DNA of 64,000 bases from Streptomyces sp. NBRC 110035 (GCF_000829695.1 NZ_BBNN01000015.1:1-64000), one strand, 5' to 3'; numbered from the stretch's first letter, positions 51,189-61,218 are shown. Numbers and translations: made by a program. The notes: generated by a model not told the origin, from the letters alone.

Positions 51189-52700
51189 TCAGTCCGCGCG
51201 GCAGAACGTGTCCTTCGCGGGCATCCCGCCCTCGACGAGGTGGCGCGTGGCGGCGTTCAACGCGCAGGAGTTCCTGCCCAGGACGTAGACGCCGTGCCCG
51301 CTGTCGTCGACGCTGACCAGCCGGGCCCGGTCGCCGAACTTCTCGCGCAGCATCTTCCCGCCCCGGTGCGGGGTCGGCGCGTCCCGCAGGTTCTGCAGGA
51401 GCAGCACGTTGCGCGGGCCCTCGGCCTCGACCTCCACCGGCGGTTCGGCGGGGGCGTACGGCCAGAAGGCGCACGGTGTGATGTTGGCGGTGGCGGCGCC
51501 GTACAGCGGGTAGCGTTCGCGGTCCTCGGCGACGCCCCGCCGGTAGGTGTTGACGTTCTCGGGCCACTCGACGTCGTTGCAGGTGACGGAAAGGAACACG
51601 GCCAGGGCGTTGTCGGTCGGCAACAGCTCCCCGTCCGCCGTTTCCTCCTGGGCGGCCGACAGGTCGAGGGCCGCCGCCTCGTCGCCTTCGCGCATCGCCT
51701 GCCAGGTCTGCGCCAGCTTGGGGTACTGCGACTGCTTGAACAGGTGACCGAACGTCAGGAGCCGGAAGAGGCTGCCGTCGATCCCCGCGACCGGGGCCCT
51801 GTCGAGGGTGCCGGCGATGGTGAGGTAGGACGCCCGGACCTGTTCGGGCGTGCGGCCCAGGCCGTAGCTGTCGTGCCGGCGGGCGGCCCACTGCGCGAAG
51901 GCCGGCAGGGTCTGTTCCATGCCGAGCGCGTAGCGGCGCATGCCGTCGCGGTCGAGGTGGGTGTCTCCGATGTTGCTGTCGAGCACGATCCGGTCGGCGC
52001 GCTCGGGGAACATCGACGCGTAGGCGGCGCCGAGTGCCGTGCCGTAGGAGTAACCCAGGTAGCTGGTCTTCTCCTCGCCGAGCGCGGCCCGGATCCGGTC
52101 CAGGTCGCGGGCGGTGTTCGCGGTGGTGAGGTGGCGCAGCCGGCCGTCGCGGTCGTTGTCCGCGCACTGCTCGGCCGCCTGCTCGGCGGCCTTCGCCTGC
52201 GCGGTGACCGCGGCGTCGTCGACCGCGTAGGGCGGGATGTTGGTGTAGTAGGGGTTGTCCGTGGTGAAGCCGCAGCTGACCGGTGTGGAATGACCGATCC
52301 CGCGGGTGTCCATGCCGATCAGGTCGTAGCGGTCGGTGACGCTGCTGGGCAGGCCCTGGGCCACCAGCAGCGCGGACAGCGCCAGCCCGGACCCGCCGGG
52401 GCCGCCCGGGTTGAGCATGAGGACGCCGCGCCGCTTGTCCGGGTCGGTGGCGGCCAGCCGGGAGACGGTGAGGTCGATCTGCTCGCCCTGCGGGTCGGCG
52501 TAGTCCAGCGGCACGGTCACGGTGGCGCACCGCAGCTCGGTCGGAGCGGCTTCGGCCACGACGTCGTCGGGGCACCGGCCCCGCTCCGTCTGCGGCGTCT
52601 CCGGCTCCTCGGCGGCGGCGGGCACCGGGGCCAGTGAGCCGCCCAGGCCGAGGACCGCCAGGAGGGCCAGGCTCTGGCCGACACTGAGTTGTCGTTTCAT
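51189..52700 (-). CDS. Secreted alpha/beta hydrolase, tripeptidyl-aminopeptidase-like (TAP/Slp type)
   Basis: A 503-residue protein from ATG 52700 (GGAGA 7 bases upstream). A signal peptide (SLALLAVLGLGGSLAPVPAAAEE) is followed by an alpha/beta-hydrolase fold with the oxyanion segment LMLNPGGPGGSG, nucleophile GYSYGT, and a TAP-like C-terminal domain (DDSGHGVYVLGRNSCALNAA) containing the catalytic His. Relatives remove tripeptides from exported proteins in Streptomyces. The divergent gene is a MerR regulator. Confidence 0.9.
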   Translation of the reverse strand: MKRQLSVGQSLALLAVLGLGGSLAPVPAAAEEPETPQTERGRCPDDVVAEAAPTELRCATVTVPLDYADPQGEQIDLTVSRLAATDPDKRRGVLMLNPGGPGGSGLALSALLVAQGLPSSVTDRYDLIGMDTRGIGHSTPVSCGFTTDNPYYTNIPPYAVDDAAVTAQAKAAEQAAEQCADNDRDGRLRHLTTANTARDLDRIRAALGEEKTSYLGYSYGTALGAAYASMFPERADRIVLDSNIGDTHLDRDGMRRYALGMEQTLPAFAQWAARRHDSYGLGRTPEQVRASYLTIAGTLDRAPVAGIDGSLFRLLTFGHLFKQSQYPKLAQTWQAMREGDEAAALDLSAAQEETADGELLPTDNALAVFLSVTCNDVEWPENVNTYRRGVAEDRERYPLYGAATANITPCAFWPYAPAEPPVEVEAEGPRNVLLLQNLRDAPTPHRGGKMLREKFGDRARLVSVDDSGHGVYVLGRNSCALNAATRHLVEGGMPAKDTFCRAD

Positions 52701-52811
52701 ATCCAGTCTCCGCATACCGGTTCGTGGTCGTGGTCGCGGCCATCCCACTCCGTGCCCCGGGGGCACGGTTTTCAATGGGCGCCGGGAACGAGGCTGGAGG
52801 AAGGGCTCCTG

Positions 52812-53559
52812 GTGGCGTGGAGTACGCGTCAGCTGGCGGAACTCGCGGGCACGACGACCAAGACCGTCCGGCACTACCACGAGATCGGCCTGCTGGACGA
52901 GCCGGAACGGGCGTCCAACGGCTACAAGCGGTACGGCGTCAGCCATCTGGTCCGCCTGCTGCGCATCCGCAGACTGACCGGCCTCGGCGTGGCCCTCGCG
53001 GACGTCCCCTCGGTCGAGAGCGGCGACGAGAGGGCGCGGCAGATCCTCCGGGACCTGGACGCCGAACTCGCGGCGGACATCGAACGCCGGCAGCGGATGC
53101 GGCGGGAACTGGCGGCCGTCTTGGAGAACCGGGCCGCGCTCGACATGCCCCCGGACTTCAGGACACTGGCCGACGACCTGCCCGAGACCCAGCGGTCCCT
53201 GCTGCTGGCCTACTCCAGCATCCTCACGCCCGAGGCGATGGCCGCCCCTCCGGGAACAGCTCTCGGGGCCTCACGGTGACCTCGACGCGGAATTCGCGGC
53301 GCTCGACGAGGACGCTCCCGACGAAGTGCGGCAGCGGCTGGCGGAGCGGCTGGCGCCCGATGTCCGCCAGCAGCAGAGGGACTACCCCGGCCTGGCCGAC
53401 CTGGGGCTCTCCTCGCACCGGGATACGGCGGTCGCGCAGTCGGTCGTCGTGCACGCGCTGGTCGAGTTCTACCACCGCGCCCACCTCGACGTGCTGCAAC
53501 GCGTCCACGCGATCCTCTTCGAGGACGACGCCGCCCAGGACGACGCCGCCCAGGAGTGA
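52812..53559 (+). pseudogene. MerR-family regulator (TipA-like), frameshifted in a C run
   Basis: GTG 52812 opens a MerR HTH (WSTRQLAELAGTTTKTVRHYHEIGLLDEPERASNGYKRYG) and coiled-coil up to YSSILTPEAMAA, where the frame soon meets TGA 53277-53279. The next frame continues LREQLSGPHGDLDAEFAALDEDAP to AILFEDDAAQDDAAQE, stop 53557-53559. Deleting one C from the C4 run at 53245-53248 joins them. The intact protein would bind the shared promoter with the divergent hydrolase gene. As read, the effector half is missing. Confidence 0.75.
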
Positions 53560-53603
53560 GGACTGCGCCGGGGACCGGGCTCGCCCCGCCCGGGCAGTCT
53601 CGT

Positions 53604-54094
53604 GGCGGGTGCGTCACCCGGCTGGCCTGCGGTGCGAACGAACGCCGGAGGCCGGCAGCGGGCATCGGCAGCGAGGTGGTTCTTCGTGGTCGGTCCGCCG
53701 CGGGACCGGCCGGTGGCCTGGTCGTCCGGTTCGCCGGCCGGGGCCCCTTCGTGCGGGCCCCGGCCGCATGCCGGTGGGCCCGCGCGATCGTGGAGTCCAC
53801 CGAGACGGCCCGGTTGAGGTCCCCATCCCCGTCCGCGTCCGCGTCGGCCCGGGCGACCAGGGAGGTGAAGACCCGCTCCCGGGTGTCGTCGACGGCCCAC
53901 ATCCGCAACCGGTCGCAGACGCCTCGCCGGTTGCCGTACTGCTCCGGCAGGTGAACCCGCCGCGGGCCGGCCCGGAACGCGTGGGCGGTCGCGTCGATCA
54001 CCTCACGACGGTCTCGCCGTCCGCCGCCCCGCTCCGGCGCGTGGTCCGGGAGCAAGAGCTCGATCCGTGCCCACCGCGCGTCGGTCAACGGCAC
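53604..54094 (-). pseudogene. IS5-family transposase remnant
   Basis: From GTG 54094 the frame gives PLTDARWARIELLLPDHAPERGG and continues to SVDSTIARAHRHAAGARTKG, the N-terminal half of an IS5-type transposase. Near 53750 similarity moves to another frame (GAPAGEPDDQATGRSRGGPTTKNHLAADARCRPPAFVRTAGQ) and ends about 53604. The DDE C-terminus and terminal repeats are absent. Part of the frame change may be the ancestral OrfA/OrfB slippage of this family. Confidence 0.8.
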
Positions 54095-54131
54095 GCCCGG
54101 ACCGGCGACCGACGGGTCCGACCGGAACTGC

Positions 54132-54611
54132 CTAGCCGTACATGCGCCGCATCGCGAACTCGACCATCTGCTCCACGGCCTTCGCGTCGAACACCATCCG
54201 GTGCTCGCCCTCCATGTCGAGCACGAAGCCGTAGCCGGTCGGCAGCAGGTCGATCACCTCGGCGCCGGTGATCACGAAGTACTTGGACTCCTTGCCCGCG
54301 TACCGCCGCAGCTCCTTCAGCGAGGTGAACATCGGGATCACCGGCTGCTGGGTGTTGTGCAGGGCGAGGAAGCCCGGGTTGTCGCCGCGCGGGCAGTACA
54401 CCTTGGACGTCGCGAAGACCTGCTGGAAGTCCTCGGCGGTCACCTGGCCCGTGGTGAAGGCGCGCACCGCGTCCGCGAGCGACGGTGCGGACGGCTCCGG
54501 GTACAACGGCTGCTGCTGTTGTTGTTGCTGCTGCCCGTAGCCGCCCGGCATCTGCTGCTGCGGCGGGACATACCCCTGCTGTGCCCCTACGTTCTGGTCG
54601 TAGCCGTACAT
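54132..54611 (-). CDS. SseB-family protein
   Basis: A 159-residue protein: a Gln/Gly/Tyr-rich disordered N-terminus (GYGQQQQQQQQPLYP) followed by an SseB domain (VYCPRGDNPGFLALHNTQQPVIPMFTSLKELRRYAGKES, TGAEVIDLLPTGYGFVLDM). The function of SseB domains outside enterobacterial secretion is unknown. Poly-Gln length is likely to vary between strains. Confidence 0.85.
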   Translation of the reverse strand: MYGYDQNVGAQQGYVPPQQQMPGGYGQQQQQQQQPLYPEPSAPSLADAVRAFTTGQVTAEDFQQVFATSKVYCPRGDNPGFLALHNTQQPVIPMFTSLKELRRYAGKESKYFVITGAEVIDLLPTGYGFVLDMEGEHRMVFDAKAVEQMVEFAMRRMYG

Positions 54612-54735
54612 GCGCGCAAGCGTACCGAGAGCACCGCGGGGCCGGGCGGGGTACGGGCGGGTAGGGACGGACAGGGGAGAGCAGAGGCAGAACCGCGGAT
54701 CTCGTCACACATGGCCGGATCGGGCTTGCTTCTTA

Positions 54736-54749
54736 TTACTGGCGGGTAG
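54736..54749. promoter_or_regulatory. Operator candidate upstream of the acyl-CoA dehydrogenase
   Basis: TTACTGGCGGGTAG is an imperfect inverted repeat about 90 bp before the gene start, in an AT-rich promoter-like stretch. Similar TACT..GGTA elements often precede fatty-acid degradation genes in actinobacteria. Support is limited to position and form. Confidence 0.35.
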
Positions 54750-54835
54750 CATCATCGTAGCTACTTGTTGGTATGCAAACCTGTGCGAGGAACCCAGTGC
54801 CTCGCCGTTCTCTCTACGGACCGGGAGCCGTCACC

Positions 54836-56662
54836 ATGGGGCACTACAAGTCCAATCTCCGCGACATCGAGTTCAACCTGTTCGAGGTACTCGGGCGCGA
54901 CAAGCTGTACGGCACCGGACCGTTCGAGGAGATGGATCTCGACACCGCGAAGAGCGTCCTCGAGGAGCTGACCCGCCTCTCGGAGAACGAGCTGGCCGAG
55001 TCCTTCGCCGACGCCGACCGCAACCCGCCGGTCTTCGACCCGGAGACCGGCACCGCGCCGGTTCCCGCGTCCTTCAAGAAGAGCTACCAGGCCTTCATGG
55101 ACTCCGAGTACTGGCGTCTGGGCCTGCCCGAGGCCATCGGCGGCACGACGACTCCCCCCTCGCTGATCTGGGCGTACGCCGAGCTGGTCCTGGGCGCCAA
55201 CCCGGCCGTGTGGATGTACTCCTCCGGCCCCGCCTTCGCCGGAGTCCTGTACGACGAGGGCAACGACGCGCAGAAGAAGATCGCGCAGATCGCCGTCGAG
55301 CGGCAGTGGGGCTCCACCATGGTCCTCACCGAGCCGGACGCCGGCTCGGACGTGGGCGCCGGCCGCACCAGGGCCGTGGAGCAGGAGGACGGCTCCTGGC
55401 ACATCGAGGGCGTGAAGCGGTTCATCACCTCGGGTGAGCACGACATGTCGGAGAACATCCTCCACTACGTGCTCGCGCGTCCCGAGGGCGCCGGACCCGG
55501 CACCAAGGGCCTGTCCCTCTTCCTCGTCCCGAAGTACCTCTTCGACGCCGAGAGCGGCGAGCCCGGCGAGCGCAACGGCGTCTACGCCACGAACGTCGAG
55601 CACAAGATGGGCCTGAAGGCGTCCAACACCTGCGAGATGACCTTCGGCGACCGGCACCCCGCCAAGGGCTGGCTGATCGGCGACAAGCACGACGGCATCC
55701 GCCAGATGTTCCGCATCATCGAGTTCGCCCGCATGATGGTCGGCACGAAGGCGATCTCCACCCTCTCCACCGGTTACCTCAACGCGCTGGAGTACGCCAA
55801 GGAGCGTGTCCAGGGCCCGGACCTCGCGAACTTCATGGACAAGTCCGCGCCCAAGGTCACCATCACCCACCACCCCGACGTGCGCCGCTCGCTGATGACG
55901 CAGAAGGCGTACGCGGAGGGCATGCGCGCGCTCGTCCTGCACACCGCCTCGGTACAGGACACGATCGCGGTCAAGGCGGCGGCCGGCGAGGACACCTCGG
56001 CCGAGCACGCGCTCAACGACCTGCTCCTGCCCATCGTCAAGGGCTACGGCTCCGAGAAGGGCTACGAGCAGCTCGCCCAGTCGCTGCAGACCTTCGGCGG
56101 CTCCGGCTTCCTGCAGGAGTACCCGATCGAGCAGTACATCCGCGACTCCAAGATCGACACCCTGTACGAGGGCACCACCGCGATCCAGGGCCAGGACTAC
56201 TTCTTCCGGAAGATCGTCCGCAACCAGGGCGCGGCCCTGAACTCGGTCGCCGAGGACATCAAGCAGTTCCTCGCCCTCGGCACCGGCGGCGAGGAACTGG
56301 CGGGCGCCCGCGAGCACCTGTCCAAGGCCACCGTCGAGCTGGAGGCCCTCGTCGGCCTGATGCTCACCGACCTCGCGGCCACCGAGCAGGACGTCAAGAA
56401 CATCTACAAGGTGGGTCTGAACACCACCCGCCTGCTGATGGCCTCCGGCGACGTCATCGTCGGCTACCTGCTCCTGCGGGGTGCCGCGGTCGCCGCCGAC
56501 AAGCTCCAGACGGCCTCCAGCAAGGACGTCCCCTTCTACACCGGCAAGATCGCCGCGGCGAAGTTCTTCGCGGCCCACGTGCTCCCCGGCGTCACCCTGG
56601 CCCGCAGGATCGCCGAAGGCGTCGAGCTGGACCTGATGGAGCTGGACGAGGCGGCCTTCTAG
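54836..56662 (+). CDS. Acyl-CoA dehydrogenase
   Basis: A 608-residue flavoprotein of the long FadE-like class. Core motifs are [36 protein letters not shown] (FAD-binding), [31 protein letters not shown] and the Glu-bearing [16 protein letters not shown]. It oxidises acyl-CoA to enoyl-CoA in beta-oxidation; the extra C-terminal helical domain is typical of this subfamily. ATG 54836 (MGHYKSN) follows GGGAG. Confidence 0.95.
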   Translation: MGHYKSNLRDIEFNLFEVLGRDKLYGTGPFEEMDLDTAKSVLEELTRLSENELAESFADADRNPPVFDPETGTAPVPASFKKSYQAFMDSEYWRLGLPEAIGGTTTPPSLIWAYAELVLGANPAVWMYSSGPAFAGVLYDEGNDAQKKIAQIAVERQWGSTMVLTEPDAGSDVGAGRTRAVEQEDGSWHIEGVKRFITSGEHDMSENILHYVLARPEGAGPGTKGLSLFLVPKYLFDAESGEPGERNGVYATNVEHKMGLKASNTCEMTFGDRHPAKGWLIGDKHDGIRQMFRIIEFARMMVGTKAISTLSTGYLNALEYAKERVQGPDLANFMDKSAPKVTITHHPDVRRSLMTQKAYAEGMRALVLHTASVQDTIAVKAAAGEDTSAEHALNDLLLPIVKGYGSEKGYEQLAQSLQTFGGSGFLQEYPIEQYIRDSKIDTLYEGTTAIQGQDYFFRKIVRNQGAALNSVAEDIKQFLALGTGGEELAGAREHLSKATVELEALVGLMLTDLAATEQDVKNIYKVGLNTTRLLMASGDVIVGYLLLRGAAVAADKLQTASSKDVPFYTGKIAAAKFFAAHVLPGVTLARRIAEGVELDLMELDEAAF

Positions 56663-56745
56663 GACGCCTCCGGACCTCCCGGCACAGACCGGAGGGGATC
56701 CGCCCGGTCCTCCCCGGGGCCGTCCGAGAACCGCCCGAGCCCGTA

Positions 56746-56781
56746 CGAGGGCCCGCTTCCGCACAGGGAAGCGGGCCCTCG
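56746..56781 (+). terminator. Terminator after the acyl-CoA dehydrogenase
   Basis: CGAGGGCCCGCTTCC (56746-56760) and GGAAGCGGGCCCTCG (56767-56781) form a perfect 15-bp stem with a 6-base loop. Confidence 0.8.
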
Positions 56782-56821
56782 CCCTCGTGGGGCGGGCCCC
56801 CGCCCTCGTTAAGGTGAACCC

Positions 56822-58168
56822 ATGAGCGAACCCGCCCGCCCGTCTCCCGCCGCCGCTCCACGGAGCGCTGCGCGCGCCCCTCTCACCTTCGACCGCGGCC
56901 ACACCGACGACCTCATGGCCTTCCTCGCCGCCTCACCCACGCCGTACCACGCGGTGTCGAACGCCGCCGAACGACTGGAGAAGGCGGGCTTCCGGCAGGT
57001 CGCGGAGACGGACGCCTGGGACGGGACGGCCGGCGGCAGGTACGTACTGCGCGGCGGCGCGATCATCGCCTGGTACGTGCCCGAGGGCACGGCCCCCCAC
57101 ACGCCGTTCCGGATCGTCGGCGCCCACACCGACTCCCCCAACCTGCGGGTGAAGCCGCGGCCCGACAGCGGGACGCAGGGCTGGCGCCAGGTGGCCGTGG
57201 AGATCTACGGCGGACCGCTGCTCAACTCCTGGCTCGACCGCGACCTGGGCCTGGCCGGCCGGCTGTCCCTGCGGGACGGCTCGACCCGGCTGGTGAACGT
57301 CGACCGCCCGCTGCTGCGTGTCCCGCAGCTCGCCATCCACCTGGACCGCTCGGTCAACGCCGACGGCCTCAAGCTCGACAAGCAGCGCCACATGCAGCCG
57401 GTCTGGGGCCTGGGCGAGGACGTGCGCGACGGCGACCTGATCGCCTTCCTGGAGGAGACCGCCGGGGTCCCGTCCGGCGAGGTCACCGGCTGGGACCTGA
57501 TGGTGCACTCCGTGGAGCCGCCGGCGTACCTGGGCCGCGACAAGGAGCTGCTGGCCGGCCCGCGCATGGACAACCTGCTGTCCGTGCACGCCGGAACGGC
57601 CGCGCTGACGGCGGCGGCCTCGAACAGGGCGGACCTGTCCCACATCCCCGTCCTCGCCGCCTTCGACCACGAGGAGAACGGTTCCCAGTCCGACACCGGT
57701 GCGGACGGGCCGCTGCTCGGCGGCGTGCTGGAGCGCTCGGTGTTCGCCCGCGGCGGCTCGTACGAGGACCGGGCGCGCGCCTTCGCCGGCACCGTCTGCC
57801 TCTCCTCGGACACCGGACACGCCGTCCACCCCAACTACGCGGAGCGGCACGACCCCACCCACCACCCGCGCGTCGACGGCGGCCCGATCCTCAAGGTCAA
57901 CGTCAACAACCGTTACGCCACCGACGGTTCGGGCCGGTCCGTGTTCGCGGCGGCCTGCGAGAGGGCGGGTGTGCCCTTCCAGTCGTTCGTCTCCAACAAC
58001 TCCATGCCGTGCGGCACCACCATCGGTCCGATCACCGCGGCCCGGCACGGCATCAGGACCGTCGACATCGGTGTGGCCATCCTGTCGATGCACAGCGCGC
58101 GCGAACTGTGCGGTGCGAAGGACCCGTTCCTGCTGGCGAACGCGCTGACCGCGTTCCTGGACGGGTAG
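56822..58168 (+). CDS. M18-family aminopeptidase
   Basis: A 448-residue zinc metallopeptidase with the M18 markers: IVGAHTDSPNLRVKP (metal His and catalytic Asp), GGPLLNSWLDRDL, RMDNLLSVHAG (bridging Asp), AAFDHEENGSQSDTGADG (catalytic Glu-Glu) and the closing GVAILSMHSARELCG (metal His). It removes N-terminal, often acidic, residues from cytosolic peptides. ATG 56822 gives a short Ala/Pro-rich extension before the conserved part. Confidence 0.95.
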   Translation: MSEPARPSPAAAPRSAARAPLTFDRGHTDDLMAFLAASPTPYHAVSNAAERLEKAGFRQVAETDAWDGTAGGRYVLRGGAIIAWYVPEGTAPHTPFRIVGAHTDSPNLRVKPRPDSGTQGWRQVAVEIYGGPLLNSWLDRDLGLAGRLSLRDGSTRLVNVDRPLLRVPQLAIHLDRSVNADGLKLDKQRHMQPVWGLGEDVRDGDLIAFLEETAGVPSGEVTGWDLMVHSVEPPAYLGRDKELLAGPRMDNLLSVHAGTAALTAAASNRADLSHIPVLAAFDHEENGSQSDTGADGPLLGGVLERSVFARGGSYEDRARAFAGTVCLSSDTGHAVHPNYAERHDPTHHPRVDGGPILKVNVNNRYATDGSGRSVFAAACERAGVPFQSFVSNNSMPCGTTIGPITAARHGIRTVDIGVAILSMHSARELCGAKDPFLLANALTAFLDG

Positions 58169-58170
58169 GG

Positions 58171-58221
58171 CGAGTTGGCCTCCCGCCGGAAAACCGCGTC
58201 CTCGGGCGGGAGGCCAACTCG
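58171..58221 (+). terminator. Terminator after the M18 gene
   Basis: CGAGTTGGCCTCCCGCC and GGCGGGAGGCCAACTCG form a perfect 17-bp stem 2 bases after the stop. Confidence 0.85.
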
Positions 58222-58314
58222 CTTCCGACGCATGAGTGATGACGGCCCGGGTACCCGGAGGCAACCGGAAGGACCGGGGAAGAGCCGGAGGCACCGGCCG
58301 GGAAGGCGGCACTC

Positions 58315-58563
58315 ATGGGACTCGGAGGGTGCATCATCCTGATCGCCACGGGGGCGATCCTCACCTTCGCGACCGACTGGGACATGCAGGGGGTCAACCT
58401 GGACCTGGTCGGCGTCATCCTGATGGTCGTCGGCCTGATCGGTGTGGCGACCTTCAGCAGCATCGCGCGGCGCAGGCGTGTCGTCGTACCGCCCGCCACG
58501 CCGGTCGTCGAGGACACCCGCCCGCACACCCGTGACGGCTACAGCGACGGGTACGGGGTCTGA
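58315..58563 (+). CDS. DUF6458-family membrane protein
   Basis: An 82-residue protein with two membrane helices (CIILIATGAILTFA, LVGVILMVVGLIGVATFSSI) and a charged tail ending DGYSDGYGV, the DUF6458 layout (MGLGGCIILIATGAILTFATDW). Function unknown. It may be cotranscribed with the next gene 110 bp downstream. Confidence 0.82.
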   Translation: MGLGGCIILIATGAILTFATDWDMQGVNLDLVGVILMVVGLIGVATFSSIARRRRVVVPPATPVVEDTRPHTRDGYSDGYGV

Positions 58564-58672
58564 CGGGACGTCGGGCCCGGTTCCGGTCCGGCTAGGTGCG
58601 GCTCGGGTCCGGGCTCCGTCAATCGGCCCAGCGGCGGCATCGGCACACCGGAGAGAGGGCACGCCTGGTGTC

Positions 58673-59164
58673 ATGAGATTCCTCGTACGCGACCGGATCC
58701 TCGGGATCGGTGACGACTACTGGATCGAGGACGACCGGGGCAACAAGGTCTTCCTCGTCGACGGCAAGGCCATGCGGCTGCGGGACACGTTCGAGCTGAA
58801 GGACGTCCAGGGCCGCGTCCTCATCGACATCCGCAAGAAGATGTTCGCCCTGCGCGACACCATGGTGATCGAGCGGGACGGCGAGGACCTGGCGACGATC
58901 CGGCGCAAGCGGCTGTCCCTGCTGCGCAACCACTACCGGGTCGCCCTGCGGGACGGCACCGAGCTGGACGTCAGCGGCAAGATCCTCGACCGTGAGTTCG
59001 CCGTGGAGTACGACGGTGAGCTGCTCGCCGTGATCTCACGGCGCTGGCGGCACATCCGGGAGACGTACGGCGTCGACGTCGTGCGGGACGACGCGGACCC
59101 GGCGCTGCTGATCTCGGTGGCGGTCTGCGTGATCCACCTGGCGGAGAAGGAGCGGGAGGACTAG
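58673..59164 (+). CDS. LURP-one-related (tubby-like) protein
   Basis: A 163-residue soluble protein: MRFLVRDRILGIGDDYWIEDDRGNKVFLVDGKAMRLRDTFELKD, then repeated beta-strand segments (VLIDIRKKMFALRDTMVIERDG), the LURP-one/tubby-like barrel common in actinobacteria. Suggested roles include membrane phosphoinositide binding; none is shown in bacteria. Confidence 0.87.
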   Translation: MRFLVRDRILGIGDDYWIEDDRGNKVFLVDGKAMRLRDTFELKDVQGRVLIDIRKKMFALRDTMVIERDGEDLATIRRKRLSLLRNHYRVALRDGTELDVSGKILDREFAVEYDGELLAVISRRWRHIRETYGVDVVRDDADPALLISVAVCVIHLAEKERED

Positions 59165-59341
59165 GACCTGCTGCGGGAGCGGCAGCCGGGCACGCCACCC
59201 CACCGCACACCGCCCGACGGCCCGAGCACGTCCGGCACGTGGGCCCCCGGGCGGCATGCCGGGAGCACGCACCGGGCGCCGGGCGGCCGCCCTTCGACCC
59301 CGACCGGCCCCATGGGGTCGCCCGCCCGCCCCGGCCGGGGG

Positions 59342-60160
59342 TCAGTGGTGCGGGCGGTCCAGGCCGAGGACGCGGTCCTTGAGGGCCGGGAACCGGTCGC
59401 GGGTCTTCGCGACCTCTGCCGGGTCGAAGTCGACCGTGAGGACCTGCTCGCCGGGGCCCGCCTCGGCCAGGACCTCTCCCCACGGGTCGACCACGATCGA
59501 GTGGCCCGCCTGCGGAACCCCGGCGTGGGTCCCGGCCGTTCCGCACGCGAGGACGAACGCCTGGTTCTCCACGGCGCGTGCCCGCGCCAGCAGCGTCCAG
59601 TGGGACCGGCGGCGGTCCGGCCAGCCCGCCGGGACGACGAGCGTCTCGGCACCGGCGTCGACCAGCCCGCGGAAGAGTTCGGGGAAGCGGAGGTCGTAGC
59701 AGGTCGCCACGCCGAGCGTGGTGTGCGGCAGCTCCACCGTCACCAGCGCGTCGCCCGCGCTCATCAGCACGGCCTCGCCCTGGTCGAAGCCGAAGCGGTG
59801 GATCTTGCGGTAGACGGCGGCCAGGTCACCGGCGGGGGAGAAGACGAGCGAGGTGTTGTAGAGCGGCCCGTCACCCGCCGGGGAGCCGCCGTCGGCGGCG
59901 CCCCGCTCCGGGACGGATCCCGCGTGCAGCCACACGCCCGCGTCACGCGCGGCCGCGGCCATCGCCTCGCGGGTCGGCCCGTCGAGGGTCTCCGCCCCGC
60001 GCGCGAAGTCCTCGTAGGCGAACGCGCCGGTCGTCCACAGTTCCGGCAGGACGACGAGGTCGGCTCCGGCCTGCTCCCGTACCAGAGCGGCGACCCCACG
60101 CCGACGGGATTCGACCGATTCGCCCTCGTTCACGGCGACTTGGAGCAACGAAGCGCGCAC
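59342..60160 (-). CDS. Carbon-nitrogen hydrolase (nitrilase family, omega-amidase-like)
   Basis: A 272-residue enzyme with the Glu-Lys-Cys triad: Glu in VVLPELWTTGAF, Lys in YRKIHRFGFDQ, Cys in GVATCYDLRFPELFRGL. It hydrolyses an amide or nitrile C-N bond; the short length and motif spacing suit omega-amidase or Nit2-like members. GTG 60160 is the start (VRASLLQVAVNEGES). It is divergent from the isomerase gene across a short repeat. Confidence 0.9.
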   Translation of the reverse strand: MRASLLQVAVNEGESVESRRRGVAALVREQAGADLVVLPELWTTGAFAYEDFARGAETLDGPTREAMAAAARDAGVWLHAGSVPERGAADGGSPAGDGPLYNTSLVFSPAGDLAAVYRKIHRFGFDQGEAVLMSAGDALVTVELPHTTLGVATCYDLRFPELFRGLVDAGAETLVVPAGWPDRRRSHWTLLARARAVENQAFVLACGTAGTHAGVPQAGHSIVVDPWGEVLAEAGPGEQVLTVDFDPAEVAKTRDRFPALKDRVLGLDRPHH

Positions 60161-60261
60161 AATACCACCGTCCTGGCATTCGACTCGTCGGCACGGCCTA
60201 CGATCGTCACACGAAAGCACTGCCGGGGTGCCTCACCGCAGCGTAACTTGAGGGCCCTCCC

Positions 60262-60296
60262 GGTTCGAGCGTAGCCGAGAACCGGGGGAGTCCCGA
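60262..60296. repeat. Short CGAGCGTAGCCGAGA repeat copy
   Basis: CCTCCCGGTT-CGAGCGTAGCCGAG-AACCGGGGGA forms a stem around the same core found at 27268-27295 and 61262-61290. It belongs to the small dispersed repeat family of this genome and may act as a terminator between the divergent genes. Confidence 0.6.
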
Positions 60297-60377
60297 GACG
60301 CCCGCCGAGTGCAGCCACCGCCCACTGGCACCGCCGCCGCAACCGCCCGTGTACCGACCGCCGAGGGGTCCCGTTCC

Positions 60378-61202
60378 GTGAGTCTGCATCCCACCCTCCA
60401 GCCCTACGCCGACGCCTGGAACCACTCCATCGAGGCGATATCCGAGCTGGTGCAGCCGCTCGTGGAGGCCGACTGGAACCGGCGGACACCGTGCCCGGGG
60501 TGGTCGGTCCGCGATGTGGTCTCCCACGTCATCGGACTGGACACCGAGATGCTGGGCGACCCCCGCCCCATCCACACCCTGCCGCGCGACCTGTTCCACG
60601 TCACCAACGACCGGCAGCGCTACACGGAGATCCAGGTCGACGTACGCCGCCACCACACGGCACCGGAGATGACCTCCGAGCTGGAGTACGTCATCATCCG
60701 CCGCAACCGCCAGCTGCGGAACGAGTCGCGTGAGCCGGGCAGAACGGTGCGCGGCCCGCTCGGCTCGGAGCTCACGCTGGAGGAGTCCATGCGCCGGCAC
60801 GCGTTCGACGTGTGGGTGCACGAGCAGGACCTGCGGACGGCCCTCGGCCGCCCCGGCAACCTCGACTCCCCCGGCGCGCACATCGCCCGCGACGTGCTGC
60901 TCGCCGAGCTGCCGCGGGTGGTCGCCGAGAAGGCCCAGGCACCGCGCAGCTCGGCCGTGGTCATCGACGTCCACGGCCCCGTGGAGTTCCTGCGCACCGT
61001 CCGCGTCGACATCCAGGGCCGCGGCACGCTGGAGACCGCCCCGGCCCTCGGCCCGGCCGTCACCCTCGTCCTCGACTGGGAGACGTACGTCCGCCTCGCC
61101 TGCGGCCGGGTGACGCCGGACGCGGTGTCGGACCGGGTGAAGACGGAGGGCGACCCGGAGCTGGCGGCGGCGATCCTGCGCCACTTCGCGGTGACGCCCT
61201 GA
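60378..61202 (+). CDS. Maleylpyruvate isomerase family mycothiol-dependent enzyme
   Basis: A 274-residue protein of the DinB-like MDMPI type: WNRRTPCPGWSVRDVVSHVIGLDTEML carries the first metal His, RRHAFDVWVHEQDLRTAL the second His pair, and VTLVLDWETYVRLACGR marks the C-terminal domain. Such enzymes use mycothiol in isomerase or transferase reactions; the exact substrate cannot be read. GTG 60378 (VSLHPTLQPY) is chosen. Confidence 0.87.
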   Translation: MSLHPTLQPYADAWNHSIEAISELVQPLVEADWNRRTPCPGWSVRDVVSHVIGLDTEMLGDPRPIHTLPRDLFHVTNDRQRYTEIQVDVRRHHTAPEMTSELEYVIIRRNRQLRNESREPGRTVRGPLGSELTLEESMRRHAFDVWVHEQDLRTALGRPGNLDSPGAHIARDVLLAELPRVVAEKAQAPRSSAVVIDVHGPVEFLRTVRVDIQGRGTLETAPALGPAVTLVLDWETYVRLACGRVTPDAVSDRVKTEGDPELAAAILRHFAVTP

Positions 61203-61218
61203 GGCCTTTCGCGAAAGC

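Noticed and set aside
54761..56902. 713-codon minus-strand frame opposite the acyl-CoA dehydrogenase
   Set aside because: Shadow frame; dehydrogenase motifs are on the plus strand.
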